Origin: Halobacillus sp. A5
GTDB taxonomy: Bacteria; Bacillota; Bacilli; Bacillales; Halobacillaceae
Assembly (NCBI RefSeq): GCF_024189315.1
Contig: NZ_JAIZEO010000005.1
Coordinates: 186,001 to 250,000, forward strand
Direction of reading: 5' to 3'
Length of the DNA: 64,000 nt
This document shows, one piece after another, positions 22,014-31,284 of the stretch (positions are counted from its first letter, which is position 1; each line of letters opens with the position of its first letter). The notes beneath the pieces were generated by a model that saw nothing but the letters and a program-made list of their open reading frames with translations, was not told the DNA's origin and made no database searches. The translations under genes and the position numbers were made by a program.

Positions 22014-22763
22014 TCACTCCTCTTTAAACTCAGGAGGACCCGCAGGTATCTGCCGCTTATGTTCACTTTTCTCGTGCAGTCTGCTAAGCGTCTCTTCTTC
22101 CTCCATACTAATACTCTCTCCTCTTAAGTATGCATCAATTGCCTCATATGAAATACCCATTTCTTCTTCGTCAGATTGTCCTTCCCACAGCTCAGCACTC
22201 GGCTTTTTATTAAGCACTGTATCAGTTACCCCTAAGTAACCGGCCATTTCTCTAACCTCTTCTTTTCTCATATGAATCAATGGGACTAAATCTACTCCGC
22301 CATCTCCATATTTAGTGAAATATCCAGTATAATCTTCTGCTGCATTATCCGTTCCAACAACTAAATATCCGTAGTTTTGTGCCACAGCATAAAGAGTACT
22401 CATTCGTAAACGTGCCTGCAAATTAGCGCCTCTCAATTGAGCATTGTCTTCATTCCATTCACCTTTATTTCTCAACTCACCCTCAATAGTTCCGTACGTT
22501 TCTTCATAAGCTTTCGTCAGTTCAATTCCTATATAGTCTAAACCTGCATTTTCCACGACTGCCAGTGCGTCTGGCTGGTCTTCTACTTTTTTATTTATAG
22601 GTAAGAGCACACCCAGGGAATTGTCAGGAAATGCTCTTTTTATTAAATAAGCGACGACTGCAGAATCTATCCCCCCGCTGACACCTACTAGTGCACCCTT
22701 TGCTCCTGCTCCCTCAATTTTCTCTCTAAGCCAGCTGACTAACTGTTCTACTTGTTTCTCCAT
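22014..22763 (-). CDS. nadE: NH3-dependent NAD+ synthetase
   Basis: 249 residues. The PP-loop SGGIDSA (29-35) binds ATP, GTDNAAEDYTGYFTKYGDGG binds deamido-NAD, and KKPSAELW follows. It amidates deamido-NAD with ammonia in the last step of NAD synthesis; there is no glutaminase domain. The start at 22763 follows AGGAGAGGAGTTTATAT. A longer frame to 22832 lacks a ribosome site. Confidence 0.92.
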   Translation of the reverse strand: MEKQVEQLVSWLREKIEGAGAKGALVGVSGGIDSAVVAYLIKRAFPDNSLGVLLPINKKVEDQPDALAVVENAGLDYIGIELTKAYEETYGTIEGELRNKGEWNEDNAQLRGANLQARLRMSTLYAVAQNYGYLVVGTDNAAEDYTGYFTKYGDGGVDLVPLIHMRKEEVREMAGYLGVTDTVLNKKPSAELWEGQSDEEEMGISYEAIDAYLRGESISMEEEETLSRLHEKSEHKRQIPAGPPEFKEE

Positions 22764-23006
22764 ATATAAACTCCTCTCCTCAATATGCTTCTCGTTGTTA
22801 TGTTCCTGAAAAATTATGGCAGTAAACCTCATTCAATAGGTAACTTCCTTTTCAAACAGGATATTGTCTCGAAAGAATAAGAAAAAGGGGAGTAAATTAT
22901 CATATAGATATAGCACTCAATGGCACTCTTAAAACAAATAGCTTTCATTAACGATTTATTTACGTAATAATGAATATTAGAACCCGTTTCAAGGAGTGAC
23001 CTTCTT

Positions 23007-23687
23007 ATGATTGAAAATGAACAGCACGTGCTTGTAATTTTCCCCCACCCTGATGACGAAGCCTTCGGGGTCTCAGGGACAATTACCTCGTATATAAAAA
23101 AAGGCGTTCCGGTAACCTACGCCTGTCTCACCCTGGGAGAAATGGGCAGGAATCTGGGGATGCCAACCTTTGCCACACGCGAAACTCTGCCCGTGATTCG
23201 AAAAGAAGAATTAAAAAAAGCGGCGGAAGCGATGGGGATTGAAGACTTAAGAATGATGGGTCTGCGAGACAAAACCTTAGAATTCGAAGATGATGAAGAT
23301 ATGAAGAAGCTGGTGGCTGACCTAGTAGATGAATTGAAGCCCTCTCTCGTAATCAGCTTCTACCCTGGCTATGCCGTCCATCCTGATCATGAAGCAACAG
23401 CCCGCGCAGTAGTTGGGGCGCTTGGAGAAATTGAACCGGATATGCGTCCTGCCCTGCATGCCGTTGCATTTGCCAACAACACAGAAGACGAATTAGGAAA
23501 GCCAGATATTGTTCACGACATCCGGCACGTGCAGGAAGAAAAATTAAACGCCATGCGGGCTCACATTTCCCAAACGGCCCGTATGCTGGAAATGCTAGAC
23601 GAAGGTTTAGAAAGAAACGATCCAGAAGCTCTTAGATGGGTCCAATCTGAAAATTTCTATACGTATAAATGGGGAGACGAAGGCTGA
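23007..23687 (+). CDS. bshB2: Bacillithiol biosynthesis deacetylase BshB2
   Basis: A PIG-L/LmbE-type zinc deacetylase of 226 residues. HPDDE (residues 14-18) and VHPDHEATARA supply the zinc ligands and catalytic Asp, and GMPTFATRETLP is characteristic of BshB2 as I recall it. It removes acetate from GlcNAc-malate in the bacillithiol pathway, sharing this role with BshB1. The ATG follows AAGGAGTGACC. Confidence 0.88.
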   Translation: MIENEQHVLVIFPHPDDEAFGVSGTITSYIKKGVPVTYACLTLGEMGRNLGMPTFATRETLPVIRKEELKKAAEAMGIEDLRMMGLRDKTLEFEDDEDMKKLVADLVDELKPSLVISFYPGYAVHPDHEATARAVVGALGEIEPDMRPALHAVAFANNTEDELGKPDIVHDIRHVQEEKLNAMRAHISQTARMLEMLDEGLERNDPEALRWVQSENFYTYKWGDEG

Positions 23688-23794
23688 CAATTCTGTCAGC
23701 TTTTTGTTTTTGTCATAAAATAGTTCCGATTTGTCCTGTGCGAAAGAGTAAAAAAAATGATACTCTATTTCTAGTGAGGTTAAAAGGAGATTTT

Positions 23795-24547
23795 ATGATG
23801 AATAAAAAGCTGCTTATGCTCGTGTGTTTTATTGTGTTAACTGCGTGTGGAACGGAGGAAGGTAATGATTCAAGTTCCGCTGACGAAGAAGAAGTTGTAC
23901 AGCCTGAGGTTGAAGTTGTTTTCGATGAGGAACCTTTGCCTGTCGATGAAGAAACGCCGATCCAAGCGATAGTTACGGCAGACGGAGAGCCTGTTAAGGA
24001 TGCAGATTATGTAGAATTTGAAATTTGGGAAGATACAGAAAGGGAAGACACCTCAGAGACCTTAGAAGCAGAACATACAGAAGATGGTGTCTATGAATTA
24101 ATGTATGAATTTGAAGAAGATGGTACTTATCAAGTCATTGCTCATACTCAGGCCAGAGACGTTCACACTATGCCTCAAGTAGAGGTACAAGCTGGTGATG
24201 ACAGTTCTCACGAAGAAGACGAGCATGAAGAAGGTTCACATGCCCATGAAGATGGAGAATTTGCGGTACACTTGATACAGGAAGAATTGTCTTCAGAAGA
24301 AAACTCTGAATTACTGGCACATATTGAACAAAACGGGGAACCCTTTGAACAAGGGGAAGTAAGTTTTGAAATCAGCTCCGACCAGCTGGATAAGCATGAA
24401 TTTATAGAAGCAGAGGAAGTGGAGCCGGGAGCTTATCAGGCTGAATTTGACTTTCCTGCTGCCGGCGGGTACCTCATAAATGTTCATTATGAAAAACCTG
24501 AGGAAGACATTCACGGACATAAAGAAGAAGAAGTAAAAGTAGACTGA
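23795..24547 (+). CDS. Lipoprotein with two YtkA/FixH-like domains
   Basis: 250 residues from the ATG at 23795 (AAAAGGAGATTTT). It begins MMNKKLLMLVCFIVLTACGT, a signal peptide with lipobox LTAC. Two beta-sandwich-like repeats (about residues 32-135 and 160-245) share the pattern TADG/QNGEPV...V.FE...ED.GVY/AYQ...F.....Y.I..H of YtkA/FixH-type domains. They are joined by a His/Glu-rich linker. A metal-related role outside the membrane is plausible but unproven. The protein is very acidic. Confidence 0.65.
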   Translation: MMNKKLLMLVCFIVLTACGTEEGNDSSSADEEEVVQPEVEVVFDEEPLPVDEETPIQAIVTADGEPVKDADYVEFEIWEDTEREDTSETLEAEHTEDGVYELMYEFEEDGTYQVIAHTQARDVHTMPQVEVQAGDDSSHEEDEHEEGSHAHEDGEFAVHLIQEELSSEENSELLAHIEQNGEPFEQGEVSFEISSDQLDKHEFIEAEEVEPGAYQAEFDFPAAGGYLINVHYEKPEEDIHGHKEEEVKVD

Positions 24548-24572
24548 TCGTCAATATGACGGTCAGTCTTTT
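24541..24572 (+). terminator. Terminator after the YtkA-like lipoprotein gene
   Basis: AGACTGATCGTC and GACGGTCAGTCT pair with one G-U and are followed by TTTTT. Confidence 0.75.
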
Positions 24573-24828
24573 TAAGTAAAATAGCTTAATCTCAAATAGC
24601 ATTTACTGTATCCAGGAAGTAAATCAGAGCAGCCGTTCTCCAAATAACAGGTACGAAACCGGAATAATATGAATTGTGGCTGCTGCCTGCCTAATGAAAA
24701 TTTTTGAGATTATATGGTCACGGTCAATGATCCTGCAGGTGTCCGTGCTGATTCCTCGCTCACCTAAACTGTTTGCTGTGGAATCTTTTATAGTTATATT
24801 TATCACTAGACGAAAAATCAATATAAAA
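24573..24828. other. Gap without a supported gene
   Basis: Short open frames exist on both strands (24624-24821 minus, 24676-24876 plus) but have no ribosome site and no recognisable motif. I see no clear regulatory signal. Confidence 0.4.
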
Positions 24829-24850
24829 AGCTGTCGAGAAACTCGACAGC
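24829..24850 (-). terminator. typA terminator
   Basis: GCTGTCGAG, a three-base loop and CTCGACAGC, followed on the minus strand by a run of T. Confidence 0.75.
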
Positions 24851-24872
24851 CTTTTACCGCTAAAGCGGTCTA

Positions 24873-26714
24873 TTAAACATCAGCGTTTTGAAGCTTTTTC
24901 TTCTTCGCAGCCTTTTCACGTTCATTTTTATTAAGGAATTTCTTACGAAGACGTACCGTTTCCGGCGTTACTTCGCAGTACTCATCATCGTCAAGATACT
25001 CGATTGCTTCTTCAAGCGTCAACTGACGAGTTTTCTTAATCGTGGTTGTATTATCTTTTGTAGCAGAACGCACGTTAGTCAAGTGCTTCTCTTTCGTGAT
25101 GTTAACCGTTAAGTCATTATCACGATTATGCTCCCCTACGATCATACCTTCGTACACTTCTGTACCGGGCTCAACGAAAATTACTCCTCGATCTTCAAGG
25201 TTCATAATTCCATACGTAGAAGCTTTACCTTTATCAAGGGAAACAAGAACTCCTTGGCGGCGGCCTCCCACCTGGCCTTTAGCTACAGGGGCATAACCAT
25301 GGAACGTATGGTTTAAGATTCCATAGCCGCGGGTCTGCGTCATAAATTCTGTAGAATATCCAATCAGTCCACGGGATGGTACAAGAAACTCAAGGCGGAC
25401 CTGCCCATTTCCGTCGTTTACCATATCCTGCATTTCACCTTTACGAAGACCGATGGATTCCATTACAGCACCCTGGTATTCATCAGGAGTATCAATTTGT
25501 ACATATTCAACAGGTTCACAAGTTTCTCCATCAATCTCCTTGAGAATTACTTTAGGTTTAGACAGCTGCAGCTCGAATCCTTCACGGCGCATGTTCTCCA
25601 CAAGGATAGATAAGTGAAGCTCGCCGCGTCCGGAAACCGTAAACGCATCTGGAGAATCTGTTGGATCCACACGTAAACTAACGTCAGTTTCCAATTGCGT
25701 TAATAGACGCTCTTCGATTTGACGGGAAGTCACGTATTTACCTTCACGGCCTGCGAAAGGACTGTTATTAACAAGGAACGTCATTTGCAGGGTAGGTTCA
25801 TCAATACGCGGGATCTCCATAGCTTCCTGATGATCCGGAGGACATACGGTTTCTCCAACGTTTATATCTTCTAGCCCAGCCAGCGCGATAATATCACCAG
25901 CTTGAGCTTCTTCAATTTCGATCCGCTTCAAGCCGATAAAACCAAACAGCTTGGAGACACGGAAATTTTTCACACTTCCGTCTTTCTTCATTAATGAAAC
26001 CTGCTGGCCAACTTTGATGCTTCCGCGGAACACACGCCCTACACCGATACGGCCGAGGTAATCATTATAATCAAGCAAAGTTACCTGGAATTGTAAAGGC
26101 TCCTCCTTCGTATCCACAGGAGCAGGGATGTTGTTCATGATCAGCTTAAAGATCGGGTCCATTGTTTCTGTCTGGTCTTCCGGTTCGTCTCCGGACGTTC
26201 CATTTAATGCAGAGGCATAGACTACAGGGAAATCAAGCTGCTCATCATCAGCACCCAGCTCAATAAATAGATCCAGAACCTCGTCCACCACTTCTTCCGG
26301 ACGAGCATTCGGACGGTCAATTTTATTTAATACGACAACTGGCGTCAGCTTTTGCTCCAGAGCCTTTTTAAGCACAAAACGAGTCTGAGGCATACAGCCT
26401 TCATAGGCGTCTACAACGAGCAATACGCCGTCCACCATTTTTAAAATTCGTTCTACTTCCCCGCCAAAGTCGGCGTGACCCGGCGTGTCTAAAATATTAA
26501 TACGCGCATCATTATAATTGATGGCGGTATTTTTCGCTAAAATTGTAATTCCACGTTCTTTTTCCAAATCATTAGAGTCCATTGCTCGCTCATCAACATG
26601 TTCGTTTTCACGGAATGTTCCGGAATAGTGAAGCATTTGGTCCACTAAAGTCGTTTTTCCATGGTCAACGTGTGCGATGATCGCGATGTTACGAATATCA
26701 TTTCTGTGTTGCAT
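24873..26714 (-). CDS. typA: Translational GTPase TypA/BipA
   Basis: 613 residues. The GTPase domain has AHVDHGKT (14-21), DTPGH near 79 and NKID near 132. EF-G-like domains 2, 3 and 5 and the BipA-specific C-terminal domain follow (ATKDNTTTIKKTRQLTLEEA, ending in a Lys-rich tail). It binds the 70S ribosome and is required for assembly or growth under cold and stress. The start at 26714 follows GAAAGAGGTGTGTGCTTC and gives the usual N-terminus MQHRNDIRNIAII. It is monocistronic. Confidence 0.95.
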   Translation of the reverse strand: MQHRNDIRNIAIIAHVDHGKTTLVDQMLHYSGTFRENEHVDERAMDSNDLEKERGITILAKNTAINYNDARINILDTPGHADFGGEVERILKMVDGVLLVVDAYEGCMPQTRFVLKKALEQKLTPVVVLNKIDRPNARPEEVVDEVLDLFIELGADDEQLDFPVVYASALNGTSGDEPEDQTETMDPIFKLIMNNIPAPVDTKEEPLQFQVTLLDYNDYLGRIGVGRVFRGSIKVGQQVSLMKKDGSVKNFRVSKLFGFIGLKRIEIEEAQAGDIIALAGLEDINVGETVCPPDHQEAMEIPRIDEPTLQMTFLVNNSPFAGREGKYVTSRQIEERLLTQLETDVSLRVDPTDSPDAFTVSGRGELHLSILVENMRREGFELQLSKPKVILKEIDGETCEPVEYVQIDTPDEYQGAVMESIGLRKGEMQDMVNDGNGQVRLEFLVPSRGLIGYSTEFMTQTRGYGILNHTFHGYAPVAKGQVGGRRQGVLVSLDKGKASTYGIMNLEDRGVIFVEPGTEVYEGMIVGEHNRDNDLTVNITKEKHLTNVRSATKDNTTTIKKTRQLTLEEAIEYLDDDEYCEVTPETVRLRKKFLNKNEREKAAKKKKLQNADV

Positions 26715-27079
26715 GAAGCACACACCTCTTTCACAATGCTAATTAATCAACTTATCTAGTATAACATAATTTAAAACATAACAATAGGTAATATACACTT
26801 ATTTGTCATTTTTTACACATAATAAGCAAAAATACGAATGATATCAACGGCGGCTTTTGTTCATCGCGCTGACCTTGTACAATATGGATAATATGAACAC
26901 CGCATAATTATTACAAAGGAAAGGGCTTTTTATCCTCTTGTTAGAATTTACTGGCACGAACAAGCCTGATGTTTCCTGCGATCATGGAGCGTAAAGCCGG
27001 CTAACTGCAGTCCAGCAGCCAGATTAAATATATTTTTATGATCCAAAAACCGGGATTATATAACGGAAAGGAAGTAAGT
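26715..27079. other. Divergent intergenic region
   Basis: It separates typA from the pseudouridine synthase gene and must hold both promoters. It is AT-rich next to typA. I see no riboswitch, strong hairpin or small gene. Confidence 0.4.
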
Positions 27080-28006
27080 ATGAAAACAAAACGGATTGGA
27101 GAATGGTTAGAAATAACTATTCCGCCAAAGTGGAATGAATTTACCATTGAACGAATTATGAAAAAAGAACTACTCGTGCCTAGGAAGCTTTTGCATAAAT
27201 ACCGCTCAGATCGAAGTGTCACATTAAATAATGAGTCTAAACATTGGAAGCAGACCCGTGTACAATCTGGAGACCTGCTTCGAATTCGGGTATTTGCTCC
27301 TCAGGAAATGGAAGTGACCCCGACCTATATGGATATCGATGTGATTTATGAAGATGATCATCTGCTTGTCGTAAATAAACCTGCAGGCATCGACACTCAC
27401 CCTAACCAGCCAGGGCAATCCAATACATTGGTGAACGCTACAGCCTCTTATTTTCAAATAAACGGAATTGAAGCCTCTCCTAAATATGTGCACCGCCTGG
27501 ACCGTGATACTTCTGGAGCCATTCTTTTTGCCAAGCATGAGTTGGCGATTGCCACATTAGGCGAGCTGTTGAAGGAAAGGAAAATTACGCGTACTTATTT
27601 AGCCTGGGCTCAAGGAAAAGTTAAACCTGCTAAAGGGAAGATAAACGAACCGATTGGAAAGGACCGGCATCATCCGGTACGCCGAAGAGTTTCTCAGAGC
27701 GGCCAGCCCGCCGAAACTTATTATGAAGCAATAATGTACGACGATAAGAAAAAAGCAACTCTATTAAAGCTTCAGCTCAGTACCGGCAGAACTCATCAGA
27801 TTCGAGTCCACCTCAGCTTTAAAGGGCATCCTTTACTGGGAGATACGTTGTACGGCGGAGAAGAGAACCCTTCCTGCAAACAAGCACTGCACGCAGCAAA
27901 GCTCACCTTTATCCATCCTTTTACAGAGAAAAAAATAGAATGTTCAGCTTATCCTCTAAGAGACACACCATTATTTACAAAAGAACATATCCAATTATTA
28001 GAATAA
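27080..28006 (+). CDS. RluA family pseudouridine synthase
   Basis: 308 residues. An S4-like N-terminal region (1-75) is followed by the catalytic domain with YEDDHLLVVNKPAG, HRLDRDTSG (138-146, catalytic D141) and STGRTHQIRVHL. It converts uridines in rRNA or tRNA to pseudouridine; the target cannot be told. The start at 27080 follows GGAAAGGAAGTAAGT. A strong terminator lies downstream. Confidence 0.92.
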   Translation: MKTKRIGEWLEITIPPKWNEFTIERIMKKELLVPRKLLHKYRSDRSVTLNNESKHWKQTRVQSGDLLRIRVFAPQEMEVTPTYMDIDVIYEDDHLLVVNKPAGIDTHPNQPGQSNTLVNATASYFQINGIEASPKYVHRLDRDTSGAILFAKHELAIATLGELLKERKITRTYLAWAQGKVKPAKGKINEPIGKDRHHPVRRRVSQSGQPAETYYEAIMYDDKKKATLLKLQLSTGRTHQIRVHLSFKGHPLLGDTLYGGEENPSCKQALHAAKLTFIHPFTEKKIECSAYPLRDTPLFTKEHIQLLE

Positions 28007-28053
28007 CAATAATGCCTTGGTAAATATCGCAGCCATTAAAGTGCCTTAAAGTC

Positions 28054-28096
28054 AAAAAGGTAGAACACCAACTATATTTAGGTGTTCTACCTTTTT
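28054..28096. terminator. Bidirectional terminator
   Basis: AAAAAGGTAGAACACC and its complement form a perfect 16-bp stem with an 11-nt loop, between convergent genes. Confidence 0.85.
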
Positions 28097-28144
28097 ATAA
28101 AAGCAATTATTTTTTTCAACGGTTTCTTAAAACCAGCGGCTTTT

Positions 28145-28444
28145 TCAATAGGTTATCTGTTTGTAAAATTCATCATATTTATCGGCACACTCAATATCGA
28201 GCTCGGTCAGGCCTTTAGCATTCCAAGAAGTCAGCTTCATCGTGACCATTTTATAATCGATGCTTATAAATGGATGATGCTGAATGTCCTCGGAGTATTC
28301 AGCTACTCTGTTTACAAATTCTATCCCTTTTAAGAAGTCTTTGAATCGATAACGTTTCACGATGAATTTATCGTCTTCCAGTTTCCACTGATCAAGTGTA
28401 TCCACTCTTTCTTGTTTCTTCGATTCAGATATTCGTTCCTCCAT
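28145..28444 (-). CDS. phhB: 4a-hydroxytetrahydrobiopterin dehydratase
   Basis: 99 residues of pterin-4a-carbinolamine dehydratase fold. Visible are the active-site EDIQHHPFISIDYKMV region with its tandem histidines, and SWNAKGLTELDIECA. It recycles the pterin cofactor of aromatic amino acid hydroxylases; in bacilli without those enzymes its role is unclear. The ATG at 28444 follows AAAGGAGTGAGTCTG. It lies 13 bp after the pepF-like gene, probably in one operon. Confidence 0.88.
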   Translation of the reverse strand: MEERISESKKQERVDTLDQWKLEDDKFIVKRYRFKDFLKGIEFVNRVAEYSEDIQHHPFISIDYKMVTMKLTSWNAKGLTELDIECADKYDEFYKQITY

Positions 28445-28457
28445 CAGACTCACTCCT

Positions 28458-30242
28458 TTACTTTAAATGATGACTAAGCTCAATGAACTCTTCTACATCA
28501 GCCACGCATAGCTTCAGCGCTTCTTCCCAGAATTCTTCTTCTTCAAGGTTTACATTAAGATGCTTCTCTGCTAAATCCTCCACACGCATTTTCCCAGTGT
28601 CCTGCAGGAGTGCAATGTACTTTTTCTCGAAATCCTGTCCCTCATTTCTTGCTTTAGCATAAATACCCAAGCTAAAGAGATAACCAAATGTATAAGGAAA
28701 ATTATAAAATGGAACGCCCGTAATATGGAAGTGAAGCTTGGAAGCCCAAAAGGTCGAGTCGTATTCCTCAAGCATCTCCTGATAAGCTTCCTCCTGCGCT
28801 TCAATCATAAGTTCATCTAAACGATTCTTAGTTACAGTACCCGATTTCCGCTCATTATAAAAACGCACTTCAAATAAATAACGGGAATGAATATTCATAA
28901 AGAAAGCCACACTGCGCTGAACTTTGTCTTCGAGCAGCGTTAACTTTTCGTTTGGATTGTCTGTACCTTTCACTGCAGCATCCGCAACAATCATTTCTGC
29001 AAATGTTGAGGCAGTCTCCGCTACATTCATTGCATAACCTTGATTCAATACTGGCAGCTCATTCATAATGTGCTGATGATAGGCATGACCTAACTCATGA
29101 GCTAATGTTGCCACGTTTGACAGGGTGCCTGAATAAGTCATAAATATTCGTGTTTCTTTACTATGTGGAAAACTCGTACAAAAACCTCCCGGCCGCTTAC
29201 CAGGGCGATCCTCTGCCTCTATCCAGCGTTTTTCAAAAGCATTGCGTGTGAAGTCTGCCATCAGCGGACTGAATTTTTCAAACTGCTCAATAATAAATTC
29301 CGCACCCTCGTTATACGCCATTTTTTTCTCGGTATGGCCTACTGGTGCATGAACGTCATATATACTGAGTTGATTGACTCCAAGCCAATGGGCTTTTTCT
29401 TGAAAGTACTTTTTATAGTAAGGTTTGTATTTTGTAATTACAGACCACATGGTGTTTAATGTTTTCTCACTCATGCGGTTATATTCGAGAGGCTCTTTTA
29501 ACACTTGATCCCATCCGCGGTGTTTATAGGTCTGCAGCCGGAAACCGGCCAGGTGATTAAGCGTCTCGCTGAATAGGTCAGATTGTTCTCCCCAGGCTTG
29601 CTGCCATTTATGGAACAACTCTTTTCTTACAGTACGCTTAGGATCACTTAGTTTATTTGCAGCCTGCCCAATGGATAGCTCCTCTCCTCCGTGTTCGAGT
29701 TTCATTTTGCCAACGATGGTATCATACATCTGGCCCCATCCATGATAACCATCTACAGCTAAATTATTAATAATCGATTCTTGTTCGATTGATAATTTAT
29801 CCTTTGCTTTCTCTCTGCGTTCCTCTAATACGAAAGCAATCTCTGCTAAATCGGGATCCAGTACAATAGATTTCCATATATTTGCGTCAATCTGAACAAG
29901 CTTTTGATCAAATTGAGTTTGGATATTTTTAAATTGGGCCCCTATCTCACTTCTCACAGTTACCCAGTAATTCGCTTTGTCGTCATTGACATCCTGAGCT
30001 GTTAAACAACTGATATACGCACTGAACTGCCTTATCCTCATAGAAACATCTTCAATCTGATGAACAACATTCGTTAAGTCTGAAGATTGTTCTGGAATTC
30101 TAGGAGGAGTGAACTTTTCTATTAAATGGTGTAATGCTGAAAGTTTATCTTTAATGGCCTGAACGTATTGTTTCATCTCTTCGGAATCGCTTCCTCCTTC
30201 AAAGATGATATCGAGATCCCATGTTGGCTCATATGTATTCAT
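28458..30242 (-). CDS. M3 family oligoendopeptidase (PepF-like)
   Basis: 594 residues. The zinc motif HELGHAYHQH (about 382-391) has the third ligand in NVAETASTFAEM. An oligopeptidase_F N-terminal domain precedes it. It degrades short peptides in the cytosol; there is no signal peptide. The ATG at 30242 lies seven bases after GAGGAA, better than the ATG at 30248. Confidence 0.9.
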   Translation of the reverse strand: MNTYEPTWDLDIIFEGGSDSEEMKQYVQAIKDKLSALHHLIEKFTPPRIPEQSSDLTNVVHQIEDVSMRIRQFSAYISCLTAQDVNDDKANYWVTVRSEIGAQFKNIQTQFDQKLVQIDANIWKSIVLDPDLAEIAFVLEERREKAKDKLSIEQESIINNLAVDGYHGWGQMYDTIVGKMKLEHGGEELSIGQAANKLSDPKRTVRKELFHKWQQAWGEQSDLFSETLNHLAGFRLQTYKHRGWDQVLKEPLEYNRMSEKTLNTMWSVITKYKPYYKKYFQEKAHWLGVNQLSIYDVHAPVGHTEKKMAYNEGAEFIIEQFEKFSPLMADFTRNAFEKRWIEAEDRPGKRPGGFCTSFPHSKETRIFMTYSGTLSNVATLAHELGHAYHQHIMNELPVLNQGYAMNVAETASTFAEMIVADAAVKGTDNPNEKLTLLEDKVQRSVAFFMNIHSRYLFEVRFYNERKSGTVTKNRLDELMIEAQEEAYQEMLEEYDSTFWASKLHFHITGVPFYNFPYTFGYLFSLGIYAKARNEGQDFEKKYIALLQDTGKMRVEDLAEKHLNVNLEEEEFWEEALKLCVADVEEFIELSHHLK

Positions 30243-30396
30243 GTTCATTCCTCTTTTCCATAAGTGATTGCTTTAATTGTATCAGAATTTTCCATGAAAT
30301 CGATATCTGTCCTATTGAACACTTTTCGCAGGAAAAAATTTAATTTACTATAGTAGTAAGAAGGTCGGACAACCATATTTGAGAGGAAGATGTCAG

Positions 30397-30756
30397 ATGC
30401 GTTATCAAAGGCAGGAGAGTTTACGATACACATTTAAAACCCCTCCCCCTACCGAATTTACGATTATTCAAATTAAAGATTACCCAGTTCAGACCTCACA
30501 CGGAAGCGGAACTATACTTAATCTCAGCCCAAATGGCCTGCTGCTTTTTACCAAACTTAAGATGCCTTTTAATAAGCACGTACGTCTACTATTACAAACT
30601 GCTTTCTTTCAGCAAACCACAGAGTGGAAAGCAGAAGTCGTCTGGGGGAAACAAGCAGGGGCGTACTATCACTACGGACTTGCCCTGCTAGACGACCACC
30701 ACCAGGAAATCATCAACCTGCTCAAACAACATAAACCACAAGAACCCAACAGCTGA
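30397..30756 (+). CDS. PilZ domain protein, 119 aa
   Basis: A single PilZ-type beta-barrel. RYQRQESLRYTF supplies the arginine-rich N-terminus, followed by GTILNLSPNGLLLF, WKAEVVW and YHYGLALLD. PilZ proteins sense cyclic di-GMP, but the canonical RxxxR and (D/N)xSxxG motifs are only partly kept (NLSPNG), so ligand binding is uncertain. The ATG follows GAGAGGAAGATGTCAG. Confidence 0.75.
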   Translation: MRYQRQESLRYTFKTPPPTEFTIIQIKDYPVQTSHGSGTILNLSPNGLLLFTKLKMPFNKHVRLLLQTAFFQQTTEWKAEVVWGKQAGAYYHYGLALLDDHHQEIINLLKQHKPQEPNS

Positions 30757-30770
30757 CCAGCTGTTGGGTT
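30743..30770 (+). terminator. Terminator of the PilZ gene
   Basis: AACCCAACAGCT and AGCTGTTGGGTT form a perfect 12-bp stem that overlaps the stop codon. Confidence 0.8.
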
Positions 30771-30803
30771 TCTCATTTCCTACCTTTCCCTTCCCATCTC
30801 CAC

Positions 30804-30828
30804 TTTTTGTGTACCCGGTACACAAAAA
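30804..30828 (+). promoter_or_regulatory. 25-bp palindrome
   Basis: TTTTTGTGTACC-C-GGTACACAAAAA is a perfect palindrome with 12-bp arms. It is followed by four GTTACA/TGTAAC half-sites (30866-30871, 30879-30884, 30902-30907, 30921-30926) in the roughly 300-bp gap before the 33-aa gene. It looks like an operator; the binding protein is unknown. Confidence 0.5.
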
Positions 30829-31058
30829 AAGTTTTCAAAAACCCTTTTCAGCATTTTACAGTTGTGTTACACTAAGCTTGTAACATAAATGAAACATTTA
30901 CGTTACACAAATGAAATTTTTGTAACAATTTGTCGACTATTAAGAAGTAGACAGAAAAATGATTCTTTTAGTTTAAGAACATTTTCACCGGGGAAACCTT
31001 TTAGTACAACAGTCACTAGCTTAGTAGGAAATCATCCATAGAAAGGGGCTTTTTAAAA

Positions 31059-31160
31059 ATGAGACACGAAGCTGAATACGATTCTACAGATTTTATCTAT
31101 GGTTTAGGTGGTTCCGCATTTCTCACAGGCCTGTTATACGTACTTATTTACATCGTCTAA
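31059..31160 (+). CDS. Single-helix membrane microprotein, 33 aa
   Basis: ATG at 31059 after GAAAGGGGC. It encodes an acidic N-terminus (MRHEAEYDSTDFIYG) and one hydrophobic helix with a GG motif ending LLYVLIYIV. It has its own long upstream region and a strong terminator, so it is very probably a real, separately regulated gene. The function is unknown. Confidence 0.65.
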   Translation: MRHEAEYDSTDFIYGLGGSAFLTGLLYVLIYIV

Positions 31161-31180
31161 TAAAAATACACACAATACGC

Positions 31181-31212
31181 AAACCCATTTCCTTGTCTTA
31201 GGAAATGGGTTT
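31181..31212 (+). terminator. Terminator of the microprotein gene
   Basis: AAACCCATTTCC and GGAAATGGGTTT followed by TTTT. Confidence 0.85.
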
Positions 31213-31284
31213 TTTCATGTAACAGTTTAATAACTTTTGTTTTAAAATACTGTCCTCTATACTGGACGTGGTGAGGTGATGAAA

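Noticed and set aside
24624-24876. Two overlapping short frames between the YtkA-like gene and typA
   Set aside because: No ribosome site, no motif, and they run over the typA terminator.
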